Source: Scytonema tolypothrichoides VB-61278
Lineage (GTDB): Bacteria; Cyanobacteriota; Cyanobacteriia; Cyanobacteriales; Nostocaceae
Length of the DNA: 64,000 nucleotides
NCBI RefSeq assembly: GCF_000828085.3
Contig: NZ_JXCA02000001.1
Location: 669,576-733,575, forward strand
Direction of reading: 5' to 3'
Of this stretch, positions 1 through 9,415 are shown one piece after another; the first letter of the stretch is position 1, and each line of letters begins with the position of its first letter. The position numbers were made by a program, and so were the translations under genes. The notes under the pieces are model-generated. The model made no database searches, was not told the DNA's origin, and was given only the letters and a program-made list of their open reading frames with translations.

Positions 1-1
1 G

Positions 2-1189
2 TCAGAAGTATCTGAGTTAGCAAATTCTTGGCAGAAAGCTTTGTTTACCTTGCTTGAGCAAATCCCTCAACAATTGCGGCGAGAAATAAGAGCAATTGCG
101 ATCAATGGTACCTCTTCCACAGTTCTGCTGTGTGATGCTGCTGGGAAACCTGTAGACGCACCGGTGATGTACAACGATGCACGGGGAGCAGTGGTGATGG
201 AAGAATTAAGAAGCATAGCGCCTGCAAATCATACAGTATTAAGTGCTACTTCCAGCCTTGCTAAACTTCTGTGGATGTCGCGATTGCCCTCCTTTGCTCA
301 AGCAAGATATTTCCTGCATCAAGCAGATTGGCTAGCATTTCTCCTGCATGGGCAGTTGGGTATTAGTGACTACCACAACGCTTTAAAACTGGGTTATGAC
401 GTGGAAGAGTTGAAATACCCAGAATGGCTAGAAAACTTAAGAATAAAAATTCATCTACCAAAAGTCATAACTCCTGGAACTCCGATTGCAGAATTACGCT
501 CTGAAATTGCAGATCAGTTCGGATTTCGTCGAGATTGCATGGTGTGTGCTGGGACAACTGACAGTATTGCAGCTTTTCTTGCTAGCGGTGCCAAATTTCC
601 TGGTGAAGCAGTGACGTCGCTTGGTTCAACACTGGTGCTGAAACTGTTGAGTCACACCCGCGTGGAAGATGCAAGGTACGGAATTTATAGCCATCGCCTT
701 CCCCCTCTTGACAAGGAGGGGAGACAGAAGGTGTTATGGCTGACTGGCGGTGCTTCTAATACAGGAGGTGCAGTGCTACAGCAATTTTTTACCAAAGCTG
801 AATTAGAAAGCTTGAGTTGTGAAATAGGTGAGTTAAAAGTCAGCGAGTTAGATTATTATCCGTTGTTGAAACCTGGGGAACGCTTTCCGATAAATGACTC
901 GAATCTACCGCCGAGACTGGAACCACGTCCAGCGAGTGACGTGGAATTTTTGCATGGGTTGCTAGAAAGCATTGCTCGGATAGAAGCAAAAGGATATGAA
1001 TTATTGCAAGAATTGGGAGCTGACCGATTAACCCAAGTTTATACTGCTGGTGGTGGTGCGGCGAATTCTACTTGGACGGCGATTAGGAAACGGATTTTGC
1101 GGGTTCCAGTGGTGCGTCCGGTGAATACGGAAGCTGCTTATGGGACGGCGCTTTTAGCGATGCAGGGGGTAGGAGAAATGTTCGCGTAG
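2..1189 (+). CDS. FGGY-family pentulose kinase (D-ribulokinase/xylulokinase-like), 5' truncated by window edge
   Basis: The reading frame is open from base 2, so the N-terminal ATPase half that normally carries the DxGT phosphate-binding motif lies before the window. Visible features are the AINGTSST segment, AGTTDSIAAF in the middle, GSTLVLK, and the C-terminal nucleotide-binding signature YTAGGGAANS followed by TEAAYGTALLA. These are typical of FGGY kinases, which phosphorylate ketopentoses or other sugars with ATP. Cyanobacterial members of this size and style include D-ribulose kinases, but the substrate cannot be read from sequence. The internal TTG at 41 is not the true start. The last codons run into a repeat (see 1184-1234). 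The family call is firm, the substrate is a guess. Confidence 0.85.
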   Translation, partial: SEVSELANSWQKALFTLLEQIPQQLRREIRAIAINGTSSTVLLCDAAGKPVDAPVMYNDARGAVVMEELRSIAPANHTVLSATSSLAKLLWMSRLPSFAQARYFLHQADWLAFLLHGQLGISDYHNALKLGYDVEELKYPEWLENLRIKIHLPKVITPGTPIAELRSEIADQFGFRRDCMVCAGTTDSIAAFLASGAKFPGEAVTSLGSTLVLKLLSHTRVEDARYGIYSHRLPPLDKEGRQKVLWLTGGASNTGGAVLQQFFTKAELESLSCEIGELKVSELDYYPLLKPGERFPINDSNLPPRLEPRPASDVEFLHGLLESIARIEAKGYELLQELGADRLTQVYTAGGGAANSTWTAIRKRILRVPVVRPVNTEAAYGTALLAMQGVGEMFA

Positions 1190-1234
1190 CGTGTCCGGAG
1201 GACATACCGCAGAGGCGCAGAGGACGCAGAGGAG
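1184..1234. repeat. Short interspersed repeats: GCGTAGCG-type palindrome plus CGCAGAG(G/GA) units
   Basis: The 3' end of the sugar kinase gene, TTCGCGTAGCGTGTCC, resembles a block at 14018-14040 inside the mannosidase gene. It is followed at 1207-1234 by three to four copies of CGCAGAGG(A). The same units recur near 19186 and at 63386-63411. These are dispersed repeats, not a gene. Confidence 0.7.
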
Positions 1235-1318
1235 TAGGGGAGTAAGGGAGATGAGGAGAGCTGACTACAGTGATCTAACTCTAATTTCGGAAAATTGCAC
1301 ATCAGGTTTTTAAAAATC

Positions 1319-2281
1319 TTATCCCGCTAACCTTTGCAACGCCAATAACCCAGCACCATTAGCCGGTTCATATCGAGAAAAAATCACTTTTGCTGAAGGA
1401 TACATCGTCATAACAGATGCTGCAAATCTATCACGAATTCTTGATTTTCCTTGCCATACACTTCCAGTTGTCACAACCTCAAAACGTTCACTATGACTAA
1501 AAATTGCCTCAATCACTGTAGAGGTTGCTTTAATTAACTCTTTGGCAGCATCATCGATAATTCTTTGAGCAACTTCATCTTGGCAAGCTGCACTCCAATC
1601 AACAATAGGTGCCAAAGCAGCTATCTCTTTAGCACCCCATCCCCTTCGATAAATAACTTCTATTAAATCTTCTATAGTCGCAAGTTCAAGAGACTGTTTG
1701 AACGCTTCAACAAGACTTGTTGACATCCCCCGTCCATCATAAGCTTTTAATGCTGCTTGCATACCAGCAACAGAGATTTTATAGGCGCTACCTTCATCTC
1801 CTAAAAGATAGCCCCAACCGCCAACTCGTTTTGTTTCTCCATGATGATTTCGCCCAAAAACTATAGAACCAGTACCTGCTGCAACTACAATTCCTACAGG
1901 ATAACCAACTCCCCCGACTAAAGCAATTAAAGCATCATGACAAATGACGATGTTAGATGCAGATAATTCCCAAGTTATAGGAAGCAAGCTGCTATTTTGT
2001 AATTCTTGTACTATACCTTTTACGACTTCGATATCCTCTGGACGACCTACACCTGCTAGTCCAATACAAATCGCTTCAATCTTAATATTATCTGTCAACT
2101 TTTGTGCTTCAACGACGGCAGTATAGATTGCAGATTTCATTGACTTTAGTGTTGCTTCTGTACCTATACTTTGATAATTAGATGCTCCTGCTTCACCACG
2201 ACCTAGTACTTTAGTTGTATCATCCATTAAAATACAAACTGTCTTGCTTCCGCCGCCATCAATTCCTAGAACATAGCTCAT
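1319..2281 (-). CDS. BadF/BadG/BcrA/BcrD-type ATPase family, N-acetylglucosamine kinase-like
   Basis: This 320-residue protein starts with YVLGIDGGGSKT, the phosphate-1 loop of the ASKHA fold as found in GlcNAc kinases and related BadF-type ATPases. Further signatures are AAGTGS near residue 134, GGWGYLLGDEGS near 155, and TTGSVW with the adenosine-loop region near 272. The length fits GlcNAc/GlcN kinases (about 300-340). The AmpG-like transporter gene ends 100 bp upstream on the same strand, so the two may be co-transcribed. Import of a cell-wall amino sugar followed by phosphorylation is a reasonable but unproven reading. Substrates other than GlcNAc (glucosamine, anhydro-sugars) are possible. 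Confidence 0.8.
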   Translation of the reverse strand: MSYVLGIDGGGSKTVCILMDDTTKVLGRGEAGASNYQSIGTEATLKSMKSAIYTAVVEAQKLTDNIKIEAICIGLAGVGRPEDIEVVKGIVQELQNSSLLPITWELSASNIVICHDALIALVGGVGYPVGIVVAAGTGSIVFGRNHHGETKRVGGWGYLLGDEGSAYKISVAGMQAALKAYDGRGMSTSLVEAFKQSLELATIEDLIEVIYRRGWGAKEIAALAPIVDWSAACQDEVAQRIIDDAAKELIKATSTVIEAIFSHSERFEVVTTGSVWQGKSRIRDRFAASVMTMYPSAKVIFSRYEPANGAGLLALQRLAG

Positions 2282-2381
2282 AGAGTTTTGGATTTGAAAC
2301 CGCAGATAAACGTTGATAATTTTATATTGTATCAGCGTGCATCTATACTTGTCTCAAATAGCAATATTTCGCTGAGCTTGT

Positions 2382-3647
2382 TTAGTGATTATTCTCTTCT
2401 TCTATAGGAATAAAAAATAGAGTTATCATACCGGGAATTGTTAGTAAACAAACTAAGATAAAGAAGAATGGATATCCAACTTTTTCCTGAAAATAACCGC
2501 TAATGAGTCCAGGCAGCATCATTCCCAATGCCATAATGCCAGTGGAAATAGCAAAATGAGAAGTTTTGTATTGACCTTTGGCAATATACATAAGATAAAC
2601 GCTCAAAGCCGTAAAGCCAAAACCATATCCAAGTTGTTCTAAGGAAACCAAGGGATAAATTAATGTAAGTGATGGTTTAGCATAAGCCATGTAAACGTAA
2701 AAAATATCAGGGAAGTTTAATGCTAAAGCCATAGGGAAAAGACACTTCTTTAATCCATATTTATAAATGACTAATCCTCCGAGAATTCCTCCTACGCTGA
2801 GAGAAATGACTCCAAAAGTTCCGTAGACTAAACCAAGTTCTAATGTTGATAATCCCAAACCTCCAGCTTCTGGTTCGTCTAATAAAAATAACGAGGCTAT
2901 TTTAACAAGCATTGCCTCACCAAATCTGTAGAGCAAGATAAATGCTAGGATTGCTCCAATTTTCTCTTGTTGAAAATATGAACTAATGATATTCCCAAAA
3001 GGTATCCTGTTTATTACTATTTGTGATTGATGTTGAGAATTTAACTCAGGGTAAGGTAAAATAAGATAATGGAAAAAAAACAAGATTGCTAAAACTAAAG
3101 CTGAAAACCCAAGAGCAATAGTCCAGCTTAAAGGAATATTTTCGAGGGATAATTCAAGCTGACCAGCTAAAAATACTAAAAATCCTGAGCCGAACATAAC
3201 GGCAAGGCGATAAAAAAGTGAACGAATACCAGAAAAAAATGCTTGTTGTGCTGGATTTAGACTTAATAGATAGAAACCATCAGTAGCAATGTCATAAGTT
3301 GCAGAAATAAATGCTCCTATGGTCAAAGCTGCAAGAGAGATAAAAAAGAAATTTGGAAACTGTAAAGAAAAGGCTACCAAACCCAAACAAGAAAACATCG
3401 CGAATTGGCTGGCAAGAATCCATCTTCTTTTGGTTGAGTAAGTATCAACGACAGGTCCCCAGAACATTTTGATGACCCAAGGAAGATAAAGAAAACTCGT
3501 CCATAAGGCAATTTGAGTATTATTTATTCCGAGTTTTTTGTAGAAAATGACAGAAACTGTGTTGATGATGACGTAGGGTACGCCAGAGGTAAAGTATAGG
3601 GTAGGGATGAAAGTCCAAGGGGAACGGGACATTGTTGGATTTTTCAT
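2382..3647 (-). CDS. Major facilitator, AmpG-like (PAT family) permease
   Basis: The protein has 421 residues and about twelve hydrophobic segments spread over its length, as in MFS carriers. The N-terminus SPWTFIPTLYFTSGVPY, with an LGINNTQIALWTSFLYLPW stretch, resembles AmpG-type muropeptide permeases of the PAT family, which import anhydro-muropeptides in Gram-negative bacteria. It lies directly upstream of the GlcNAc-kinase-like gene on the same strand. The start is the first ATG; a second ATG five codons later (MSRSPW) is equally possible. The family is well supported. Muropeptide as the substrate is inferred from family and neighbour. Confidence 0.8.
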   Translation of the reverse strand: MKNPTMSRSPWTFIPTLYFTSGVPYVIINTVSVIFYKKLGINNTQIALWTSFLYLPWVIKMFWGPVVDTYSTKRRWILASQFAMFSCLGLVAFSLQFPNFFFISLAALTIGAFISATYDIATDGFYLLSLNPAQQAFFSGIRSLFYRLAVMFGSGFLVFLAGQLELSLENIPLSWTIALGFSALVLAILFFFHYLILPYPELNSQHQSQIVINRIPFGNIISSYFQQEKIGAILAFILLYRFGEAMLVKIASLFLLDEPEAGGLGLSTLELGLVYGTFGVISLSVGGILGGLVIYKYGLKKCLFPMALALNFPDIFYVYMAYAKPSLTLIYPLVSLEQLGYGFGFTALSVYLMYIAKGQYKTSHFAISTGIMALGMMLPGLISGYFQEKVGYPFFFILVCLLTIPGMITLFFIPIEEENNH

Positions 3648-3659
3648 TGGTTGAATTGA

Positions 3660-4113
3660 CGAACCGCCAAGACGCCAAGAGCGCCAAGAGAAGATTAAGA
3701 AGAGAGGATGATGCGTTTGATACCTTGTTTGAGAACAGGGACGTTGAAGTTGATTAGAATACCAAGGGAATGATTGGTCATTTTCAAATAAGAGATTACT
3801 TGGGATTCGTGGATGGGGGCTAGGTTCTCAACAGCTTTCAATTCAACAATCAAGACATCACCAACCAGAAAATCTAATTTACCTTCACCGACGGAATGCC
3901 CTTTATAATTTACACCTACTGGATGCTGAGACATATAAGGTATGCCACGCATCCGAAATTCCACCTCTAAAGCCTCCTGATAAACCGACTCTAAAAACCC
4001 TGGTCCCAACACCCGATGTACCTCAATCGCTGCCCCAATCACAGCATACGCTAACCCATCCACCTCCTCACTTGGCTCTCTTTTCTTGGCGTTCTTGGCG
4101 TCTTGGCGGTTCG
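3660..4113. repeat. Inverted pair of CGCCAAGA heptad-type repeats bracketing the GxxExxY gene
   Basis: Plus-strand bases 3660-3692 read CGAACCGCCAAGACGCCAAG and continue with further CGCCAAGA units. Bases 4081-4113 are the reverse complement of nearly the same sequence, with only isolated differences. The two arms enclose the whole GxxExxY gene, and the second arm supplies its start codon and first residues (NRQDAKNAK). The same unit also appears inside the mannosidase gene near 13965. Confidence 0.85.
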
Positions 4114-4120
4114 TTTCCAT
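3695..4120 (-). CDS. GxxExxY family protein
   Basis: The 141-residue product carries the family signature [13 protein letters not shown] near residue 41, preceded by IGAAIEVHR, and later GKLDFLVGD...LIVELKA, which has the D-(x)n-ExK spacing of PD-(D/E)XK-like folds. The family is widespread, often in accessory DNA. Its function is not settled; a nuclease-like role is only suggested by the fold. The first dozen residues ([14 protein letters not shown]) are encoded by the flanking repeat, so the natural start may be internal (a GTG near codon 20 follows a GAGGAGG stretch). It is transcribed away from valS, 63 bp apart. Confidence 0.85.
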   Translation of the reverse strand: METNRQDAKNAKKREPSEEVDGLAYAVIGAAIEVHRVLGPGFLESVYQEALEVEFRMRGIPYMSQHPVGVNYKGHSVGEGKLDFLVGDVLIVELKAVENLAPIHESQVISYLKMTNHSLGILINFNVPVLKQGIKRIILSS

Positions 4121-4183
4121 AAAACACTTCTTAACCCTGTGGCAAAATTTATAAAAGTCCTTCCACAGTATCCTTTTCCCAGC

Positions 4184-6907
4184 ATGATCGCATCAAATAT
4201 TAACCTCCCCAGTCTTTACGAACCCTTCTCCACTGAAGCCAAATGGCAAAAATTCTGGGAAGAAAACCAACTTTACAAAGCTGACCCCAACAAAGGTGGC
4301 GAATCTTACTGTATCGTGATCCCGCCGCCCAACGTTACCGGCAGCCTGCACATGGGACACGCCTTTGAGATGTCGTTGATTGACACCCTTGTGCGTTATC
4401 ACCGGATGAAGGGACGTAATACCTTATGGTTACCCGGAACCGATCACGCCAGCATCGCTGTGCAAACAATTCTGGAAAAGCAACTCAAAAAAGAAGGTAA
4501 AACTCGCTATGATTTAGGACGCGAGAAGTTTCTAGAACGCGCTTGGCGGTGGAAGGCGGAATCTGGAGGGGCGATTGTTCATCAGTTACGACGTTTAGGT
4601 GTTTCGGTTGATTGGTCGCGAGAACGCTTTACGATGGATGAGGGCTTATCTAAAGCAGTGTTGGAAGCTTTTGTCCGACTTTACGAGGAAGAGTTAATTT
4701 ATCGTGGTGAGTACTTAGTCAACTGGTGTCCTGCTTCCCAATCTGCGGTGTCGGATGTGGAGGTGGAAAATCAGGAGGTGAATGGGAATCTCTGGCATTT
4801 TCGCTATCCTCTTACGGATGGTTCTGGTGATGTTGAGGTGGCGACGACTCGACCAGAAACGATGCTGGGCGATACTGGTGTGGCGGTGAATCCCAATGAT
4901 GATAGATATAAGCACCTGATTGGGAAAACTGTAACTCTACCAATTATGAATCGGGAAATTCCCATCATTGGGGATGAGTTTGTTGACCCCAGTTTTGGCA
5001 CGGGTTGTGTGAAGGTGACTCCAGCACATGATCTTAATGACTTTGAAATGGGCAAGCGTCACAATCTGCCGTTTATTAATATTATGAATAAGGACGGCAC
5101 TTTGAATGAAAATGCTGGTCCGTTTCAAGGACAAGACCGCTTTGTTGCTAGAAAGAATGTAGTTGCTCGTCTCGAGGATGACGGGTTTTTGGTGAAGGTG
5201 GAGGATTATAAGCATACGGTTCCTTATAGCGATCGCGGTAAAGTTCCCATTGAACCCCTCCTCTCGACTCAGTGGTTTGTCAAAATTCGTCCTCTGGCTG
5301 ATAATGCACTGGAATTTCTCGACCAGAAAAATTCTCCAGAGTTTGTTCCGCAACGTTGGACAAAGGTGTATCGTGATTGGCTGGTGAAGCTGAAAGATTG
5401 GTGTATCTCTCGTCAACTCTGGTGGGGACACCAAATTCCTGCTTGGTATGCGGTGAGTGAAACAGGCGGAGAAATTACTGACAATACGCCGTTTGTCGTG
5501 GCGAAGTCTGAGGCAGAAGCACAGGATAAATTCCACTCACAATTTGGCGAAAATGTCAAGATTCAACAAGACCCAGATGTGTTGGATACCTGGTTTTCTG
5601 CCGGACTCTGGCCGTTTTCGACTTTAGGCTGGCCTGAACAAACTCAGGATTTGGCAACTTACTATCCTACCACTACCCTTGTCACTGGTTTTGACATCAT
5701 CTTTTTCTGGGTTGCTAGAATGACTATGATGGGTGGACATTTTACGGGGCAAATGCCGTTTAAAGATGTTTACATTCATGGGTTGGTATTGGACGAAAAT
5801 GGTAAGAAGCAGTCTAAGAGTGCTGGTACTGGCATCGATCCGCTGTTACTGATTGACAAATACGGTACTGATGCCTTGCGTTATACCTTGGTTAAGGAAG
5901 TCGCAGGGGCAGGTCAAAATATCCGCTTGGAGTACAATCGCAAGACGGATGAGTCGTCATCGGTGGAAGCATCCCGCAATTTTGCTAACAAGTTGTGGAA
6001 TGCGGCGCGATTTGTGATGATGAATTTGGATGGGGAAACGCCGCAACAACTGGGTAAACCAAGCGCTACTGAGTTAAGTGACAGCTGGATTCTCTCTCGC
6101 TACCACCAAGTTGTCAAACAAACTAATAGCGATATCGATAACTATGGATTAGGAGAAGCAGCAAAGAGACTTTATGACTTTATCTGGGGCGATTTCTGCG
6201 ACTGGTATATTGAACTTGTTAAATCTCGTCTCCAGAAGGATTCGGAACCTGCATCTCGTCGCACTGCACAACAAACTCTTGGGTATGTGCTGGAAGGAAT
6301 TTTAAAATTACTTCATCCTTTCATGCCTCATATTACTGAGGAAATTTGGCAAACTCTCACGCAACAAGGGGAGGATTCTAAGCAAAGTTTATCTTTACAA
6401 TCTTACCCTGAGGTTGAGATAAATTTAATTGACCCCAGTTTGGAGGAACAGTTTGAACTACTGTTTGGTACAATTCGCACAATCCGCAATTTGCGAGCAG
6501 AAGCAGATGTTAAACCGGGGATAAAAGTGACGGCGAATTTGCAAACTGAAAGCGAGAAGGAACGAGAAATTCTCACTGCTGGACAGTCTTATATTAAAGA
6601 TTTGGCAAAGGTTGAGAATTTAGTCTTTGGTGGTGAGCAAAATAAAGAAACGTTTGCGGACGTTGTTGGTACTGTGCAAGTGCTACTTCCTCTTGCTGGT
6701 GTTGTTGATATCAACGTGCTAAAAGCCAAAATAGAAAAACGCCTGAAGAAGATAGAAGGGGAAATTCAAGCTTTGAGTAGTAGGTTAAATAATGCTAATT
6801 TTGTGGAACAAGCACGACCAGACGTGGTAGAAGGAGCAAGGAATGCTTTAGCAGAAGCTGAAAAACAAGCAGAAATTTTGCGCGATCGCCTACGTAGGTT
6901 AGCCTAG
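4184..6907 (+). CDS. valS: Valyl-tRNA synthetase
   Basis: This class I synthetase charges tRNA-Val. Counting from the ATG at 4184 it is 907 residues, usual for bacterial ValRS. Motifs are PPPNVTG then HMGH (HIGH) at 56-59, the editing-domain [10 protein letters not shown] stretch, [16 protein letters not shown], and the second signature near 541-546, which reads KKQSKS where KMSKS is expected. The anticodon-binding helical domain is followed by the C-terminal coiled coil ([13 protein letters not shown] onward) typical of ValRS. An upstream in-frame TTG at 4103 lies in a dispersed repeat and is unlikely to be the start; family alignments begin close to [11 protein letters not shown] tRNA-Val(UAC) gene is in the same window at 62314. 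Confidence 0.97.
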   Translation: MIASNINLPSLYEPFSTEAKWQKFWEENQLYKADPNKGGESYCIVIPPPNVTGSLHMGHAFEMSLIDTLVRYHRMKGRNTLWLPGTDHASIAVQTILEKQLKKEGKTRYDLGREKFLERAWRWKAESGGAIVHQLRRLGVSVDWSRERFTMDEGLSKAVLEAFVRLYEEELIYRGEYLVNWCPASQSAVSDVEVENQEVNGNLWHFRYPLTDGSGDVEVATTRPETMLGDTGVAVNPNDDRYKHLIGKTVTLPIMNREIPIIGDEFVDPSFGTGCVKVTPAHDLNDFEMGKRHNLPFINIMNKDGTLNENAGPFQGQDRFVARKNVVARLEDDGFLVKVEDYKHTVPYSDRGKVPIEPLLSTQWFVKIRPLADNALEFLDQKNSPEFVPQRWTKVYRDWLVKLKDWCISRQLWWGHQIPAWYAVSETGGEITDNTPFVVAKSEAEAQDKFHSQFGENVKIQQDPDVLDTWFSAGLWPFSTLGWPEQTQDLATYYPTTTLVTGFDIIFFWVARMTMMGGHFTGQMPFKDVYIHGLVLDENGKKQSKSAGTGIDPLLLIDKYGTDALRYTLVKEVAGAGQNIRLEYNRKTDESSSVEASRNFANKLWNAARFVMMNLDGETPQQLGKPSATELSDSWILSRYHQVVKQTNSDIDNYGLGEAAKRLYDFIWGDFCDWYIELVKSRLQKDSEPASRRTAQQTLGYVLEGILKLLHPFMPHITEEIWQTLTQQGEDSKQSLSLQSYPEVEINLIDPSLEEQFELLFGTIRTIRNLRAEADVKPGIKVTANLQTESEKEREILTAGQSYIKDLAKVENLVFGGEQNKETFADVVGTVQVLLPLAGVVDINVLKAKIEKRLKKIEGEIQALSSRLNNANFVEQARPDVVEGARNALAEAEKQAEILRDRLRRLA

Positions 6908-6934
6908 TTTCCAGGAATGATTTAGTTGTTGGTT

Positions 6935-6974
6935 GTTAGTAGTTACTTATATAAAAGTATTCTTAACTACTAAC
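6935..6974. terminator. Hairpin downstream of valS
   Basis: GTTAGTAGTTA (6935-6945) is repeated in inverted form as TAACTACTAAC (6964-6974), an 11-bp perfect stem with an 18-nt AT-rich loop, 28 bp after the valS stop. There is no T-run, so it could be a processing or stability hairpin rather than an intrinsic terminator. Confidence 0.4.
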
Positions 6975-7040
6975 CACTAGCTGACAAAGAATTTATACTA
7001 TATTAATGTATGAAATGTCTATAAATAGACATAAAATTCT

Positions 7041-7484
7041 ATGCTATATCTAGCCCAAGTGCATAAGAACGAATTTTTAAATCAGGTTCAGTTGCGATTA
7101 TTAGCACGTGAAGAAGCTGAAAATATGTGGTCGCTCATTCCAGAAGAAGCTTTGATTCTTTTGGGGAAGGGCAAGTCTTTAACTGAGAACTTACTCGTTT
7201 TGGTAGAACTTTCTCCCACAGGCGATATAGAAAGACTGGAAAATGCCACAAATTGGGTGCTAAATTTGGTGAAGACTTACCTAACCACTGGTATTACTCC
7301 AGAGTTTTTGCAACAGGAAGCTGAACGAGCAGAAGAGTGGCGACAAAACCTAACATTGCAAAATCAAGATTTAGCACGTCGTTCATTAGAATTGGAAGCC
7401 CGTAGAGAACAAATTCAAGCTTTAGAAGAAAGTCTGAAACGAGAGAAAAGTGGCGTTCAAAAAGAAGAGAGTGCTAGTTCTTAG
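7041..7484 (+). CDS. Conserved hypothetical coiled-coil protein
   Basis: The product has 147 residues and no recognised catalytic motif. The first 90 residues look globular (LLGKGKSL..LLVLVELSPTGDIERLE). The rest, from about residue 90, is a long charged helix rich in E, Q, R and L (EWRQNLTLQNQDLARRSLELEARREQ), which predicts a coiled coil. There is no signal peptide or membrane segment. The ATG at 7041 follows a plain AT-rich leader. It stands alone between valS and the convergent PotD-like gene. I do not recognise a function. The size and composition suggest a real gene. Confidence 0.7.
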   Translation: MLYLAQVHKNEFLNQVQLRLLAREEAENMWSLIPEEALILLGKGKSLTENLLVLVELSPTGDIERLENATNWVLNLVKTYLTTGITPEFLQQEAERAEEWRQNLTLQNQDLARRSLELEARREQIQALEESLKREKSGVQKEESASS

Positions 7485-7508
7485 ATTTTGGATGATAGCT
7501 TCATTATC

Positions 7509-8594
7509 CTAGCCACTTGTTAATTGAGTCCAATAACGTTCATAAACTTCTTGAGTTTGCCCTAAAGGAACTAAACGTTCACACTTATCCAGAATTGATT
7601 CTGAGGGAAACAAGCTAGAATTATTCTGCACTTTTTTTGGCAATTGCTCAAACCCAGCGCGGTTGGGTGTAGAAAGACTCAGCCGTTGACTCGTTTGGGC
7701 TGCTACTTCTGGTAGTAGCATCAAATTAATCCAAGCATAAGCCCCTTCAATATTTGGGGCTGTTTTAGGAATGACTATTGTATCTGTCCATAGTGAGGAA
7801 CCACTTTTAGGAATCACATATTTTAGTTTAGGGTTCTCTTTAGAGATTTTTACAGCATCTGATGAGTAACACATTGCTAAGAGTAAATCTCCTGCCAAAA
7901 TTTGATTGCGCCAAGCATCTGTGGTAAAGGTTGCAAGTGCTGGTTTAAGAACTTTTAATTTTTCATATGCTTGTTTAATTTCGTTTTCGTCTTTTGAATT
8001 GTAAGAGTAACCCAGCATCCGCAGAACTGCACCCATCACCTCTCGAACATCATTCATCAACGTCATCCGTTTTGACAGTTGTTGTTGATTTTGCCAAAGA
8101 TAGTCCCAATCTTCTGGCGGAGTTTTTAGCTTTTCAGAATTATAAAGAAAACCTGTTGTCCCCCAATTAAAAGGTAAACTATAATGGTTGTTAGGATCGT
8201 AAGTAGGATTTTGAAACCGGGGAAATAAATTATCTAAACCAATTAAACGCTCATGATTTAATTCTATTAATAACCCCAAATCTACCATCTTGCGCACCAT
8301 GTAGTCGCTTGGGTAAATGACACTATAAGCGCCTCCACCCCCAGCTTGCAGCTTACTTAACATAGTTTCATTGGAGTCAAACACATCCGCCAGTAGTTTG
8401 ATTCCTGTTTGAGCGTTAAAAGTTTTGAATAACTCTCTATCTGTATATTGCTCCCAAGTATAAACAAAAAGTTGGTCACTATGACCAATCGTTGCAGAAT
8501 AAGCTCGCACGTCACCCAGTCTCCAGCCACAACTCGCTAAAGATAAGCTAGAAACTGCTGCTATGCTTTTTAAAAAGTGCCGTCTTTTAGTCAT
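7509..8594 (-). CDS. potD: PotD/PotF-like periplasmic substrate-binding lipoprotein
   Basis: The 361-residue protein begins MTKRRHFLKSIAAVSSLSLASCGW: a twin-arginine-like n-region, a hydrophobic core and an LASC lipobox, so it is probably an exported lipoprotein. The mature part has features of the spermidine/putrescine-binding family: YTWEQYTD, DVFDSNETMLSKL, GGGAYSVIYPSDYMV, LPFNWGTTGFLYN and WTDTIVIPK. It would deliver a polyamine-like ligand to an ABC importer. No permease genes are adjacent. The matching ATPase gene potA is 26 kb away at 34302. The ATG overlaps the stop of an IS5-type remnant (TAATG). Polyamine specificity is inferred from family only. Confidence 0.85.
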   Translation of the reverse strand: MTKRRHFLKSIAAVSSLSLASCGWRLGDVRAYSATIGHSDQLFVYTWEQYTDRELFKTFNAQTGIKLLADVFDSNETMLSKLQAGGGGAYSVIYPSDYMVRKMVDLGLLIELNHERLIGLDNLFPRFQNPTYDPNNHYSLPFNWGTTGFLYNSEKLKTPPEDWDYLWQNQQQLSKRMTLMNDVREVMGAVLRMLGYSYNSKDENEIKQAYEKLKVLKPALATFTTDAWRNQILAGDLLLAMCYSSDAVKISKENPKLKYVIPKSGSSLWTDTIVIPKTAPNIEGAYAWINLMLLPEVAAQTSQRLSLSTPNRAGFEQLPKKVQNNSSLFPSESILDKCERLVPLGQTQEVYERYWTQLTSG

Positions 8595-8698
8595 TAGTTA
8601 AAACTCAAATGGTCGGATTCGTAAGCTGAAGTGACTACGACCATCAATAGCAATTTCCATTGTTCATCTGTCAGATCACTTGGGTATGATTTAGACAT
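8594..8698 (-). pseudogene. 5' remnant of an IS5-family transposase
   Basis: Reading the minus strand from 8698 gives MSKSYPSDLTDEQWKLL, the conserved start of IS5-group transposases (YPSDLT(D)xQWxLI). Similarity then stops, and an unrelated tail runs to a TAA that overlaps the potD ATG. Only the first 17 or so codons of the transposase survive, so this is an insertion or excision scar placed in the potD leader. Confidence 0.7.
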
Positions 8699-8761
8699 GG
8701 CTCTAGTCACGCTGTCACATTTTTTCGTTATTAGAGCTTTTTTTGACTTTTCAAACATCTT

Positions 8762-9403
8762 CTAAGATTCAGAATTATCAAAAGAGCGGCTGTTACAAAC
8801 ATTCATAGCCTTTTCTACTCCCGAATTCAGGCTGAGTTCTACGCATTCCATCACAAATTGTAATACAACAGGAACTATCTGATTTTCAGCACCAGAAAAC
8901 CGTCCTAAGACATGAGAAACAGTACCATGTTCATCATGACTCGCTGCATTTTTTGGTTTACCAATGCCGATACGCAAACGAGGAAAGTTTTGTGTCCCAA
9001 GGTGTGCGATCGCGCTTTTCATACCATTATGTCCCCCAGCAGAACCAGACAAGCGCAAGCGAGTCTTTCCCAAAGGCAAATCCATCTCATCATAAATAAC
9101 TAAAACCCACTCAGGTTGTAGCTTATACCAGCTTGTCACGGCTTGTATTGCTTGTCCTGAACGATTCATATAAGTCAGTGGCTTCAACAAACGGATTTTC
9201 TCTCCATTTGGTGCAATTCCTTCGCCATATTCGCCTTGAAACTTACGATTCTCTGCTAAAGGAATTTTCCAAGAACGCGATAGCGCGTCTACAGCAGCAA
9301 AACCGATATTGTGGCGTGTTTGATCGTACTTGGGTTCTGGGTTCCCCAACCCGACGACTAATTGGGGAATGACCAAAGTTTTTTTAGCAACAGCTTCTGT
9401 CAT
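8762..9403 (-). CDS. pth: Peptidyl-tRNA hydrolase
   Basis: This 213-residue enzyme of the bacterial Pth family cleaves peptidyl-tRNA released from stalled ribosomes. It shows VGLGNPEPKYDQTRHNIGF (catalytic His at 31, Asn at 21), YDEMDLPLGKTRLR with the catalytic Asp, and GSAGGHNGMKS with the substrate-binding Asn. The C-terminal helical lid is present, so it is full length. It lies 12 bp after tatA on the same strand, which suggests one transcript. The first ATG gives a short ten-residue lead before the family core. Confidence 0.96.
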   Translation of the reverse strand: MTEAVAKKTLVIPQLVVGLGNPEPKYDQTRHNIGFAAVDALSRSWKIPLAENRKFQGEYGEGIAPNGEKIRLLKPLTYMNRSGQAIQAVTSWYKLQPEWVLVIYDEMDLPLGKTRLRLSGSAGGHNGMKSAIAHLGTQNFPRLRIGIGKPKNAASHDEHGTVSHVLGRFSGAENQIVPVVLQFVMECVELSLNSGVEKAMNVCNSRSFDNSES

Positions 9404-9415
9404 TTTGCCTTCAGT

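Noticed and set aside
4103-4183. 27-codon N-terminal extension of valS from a TTG
   Set aside because: The start lies in a dispersed repeat and the added residues are unlike the ValRS family.
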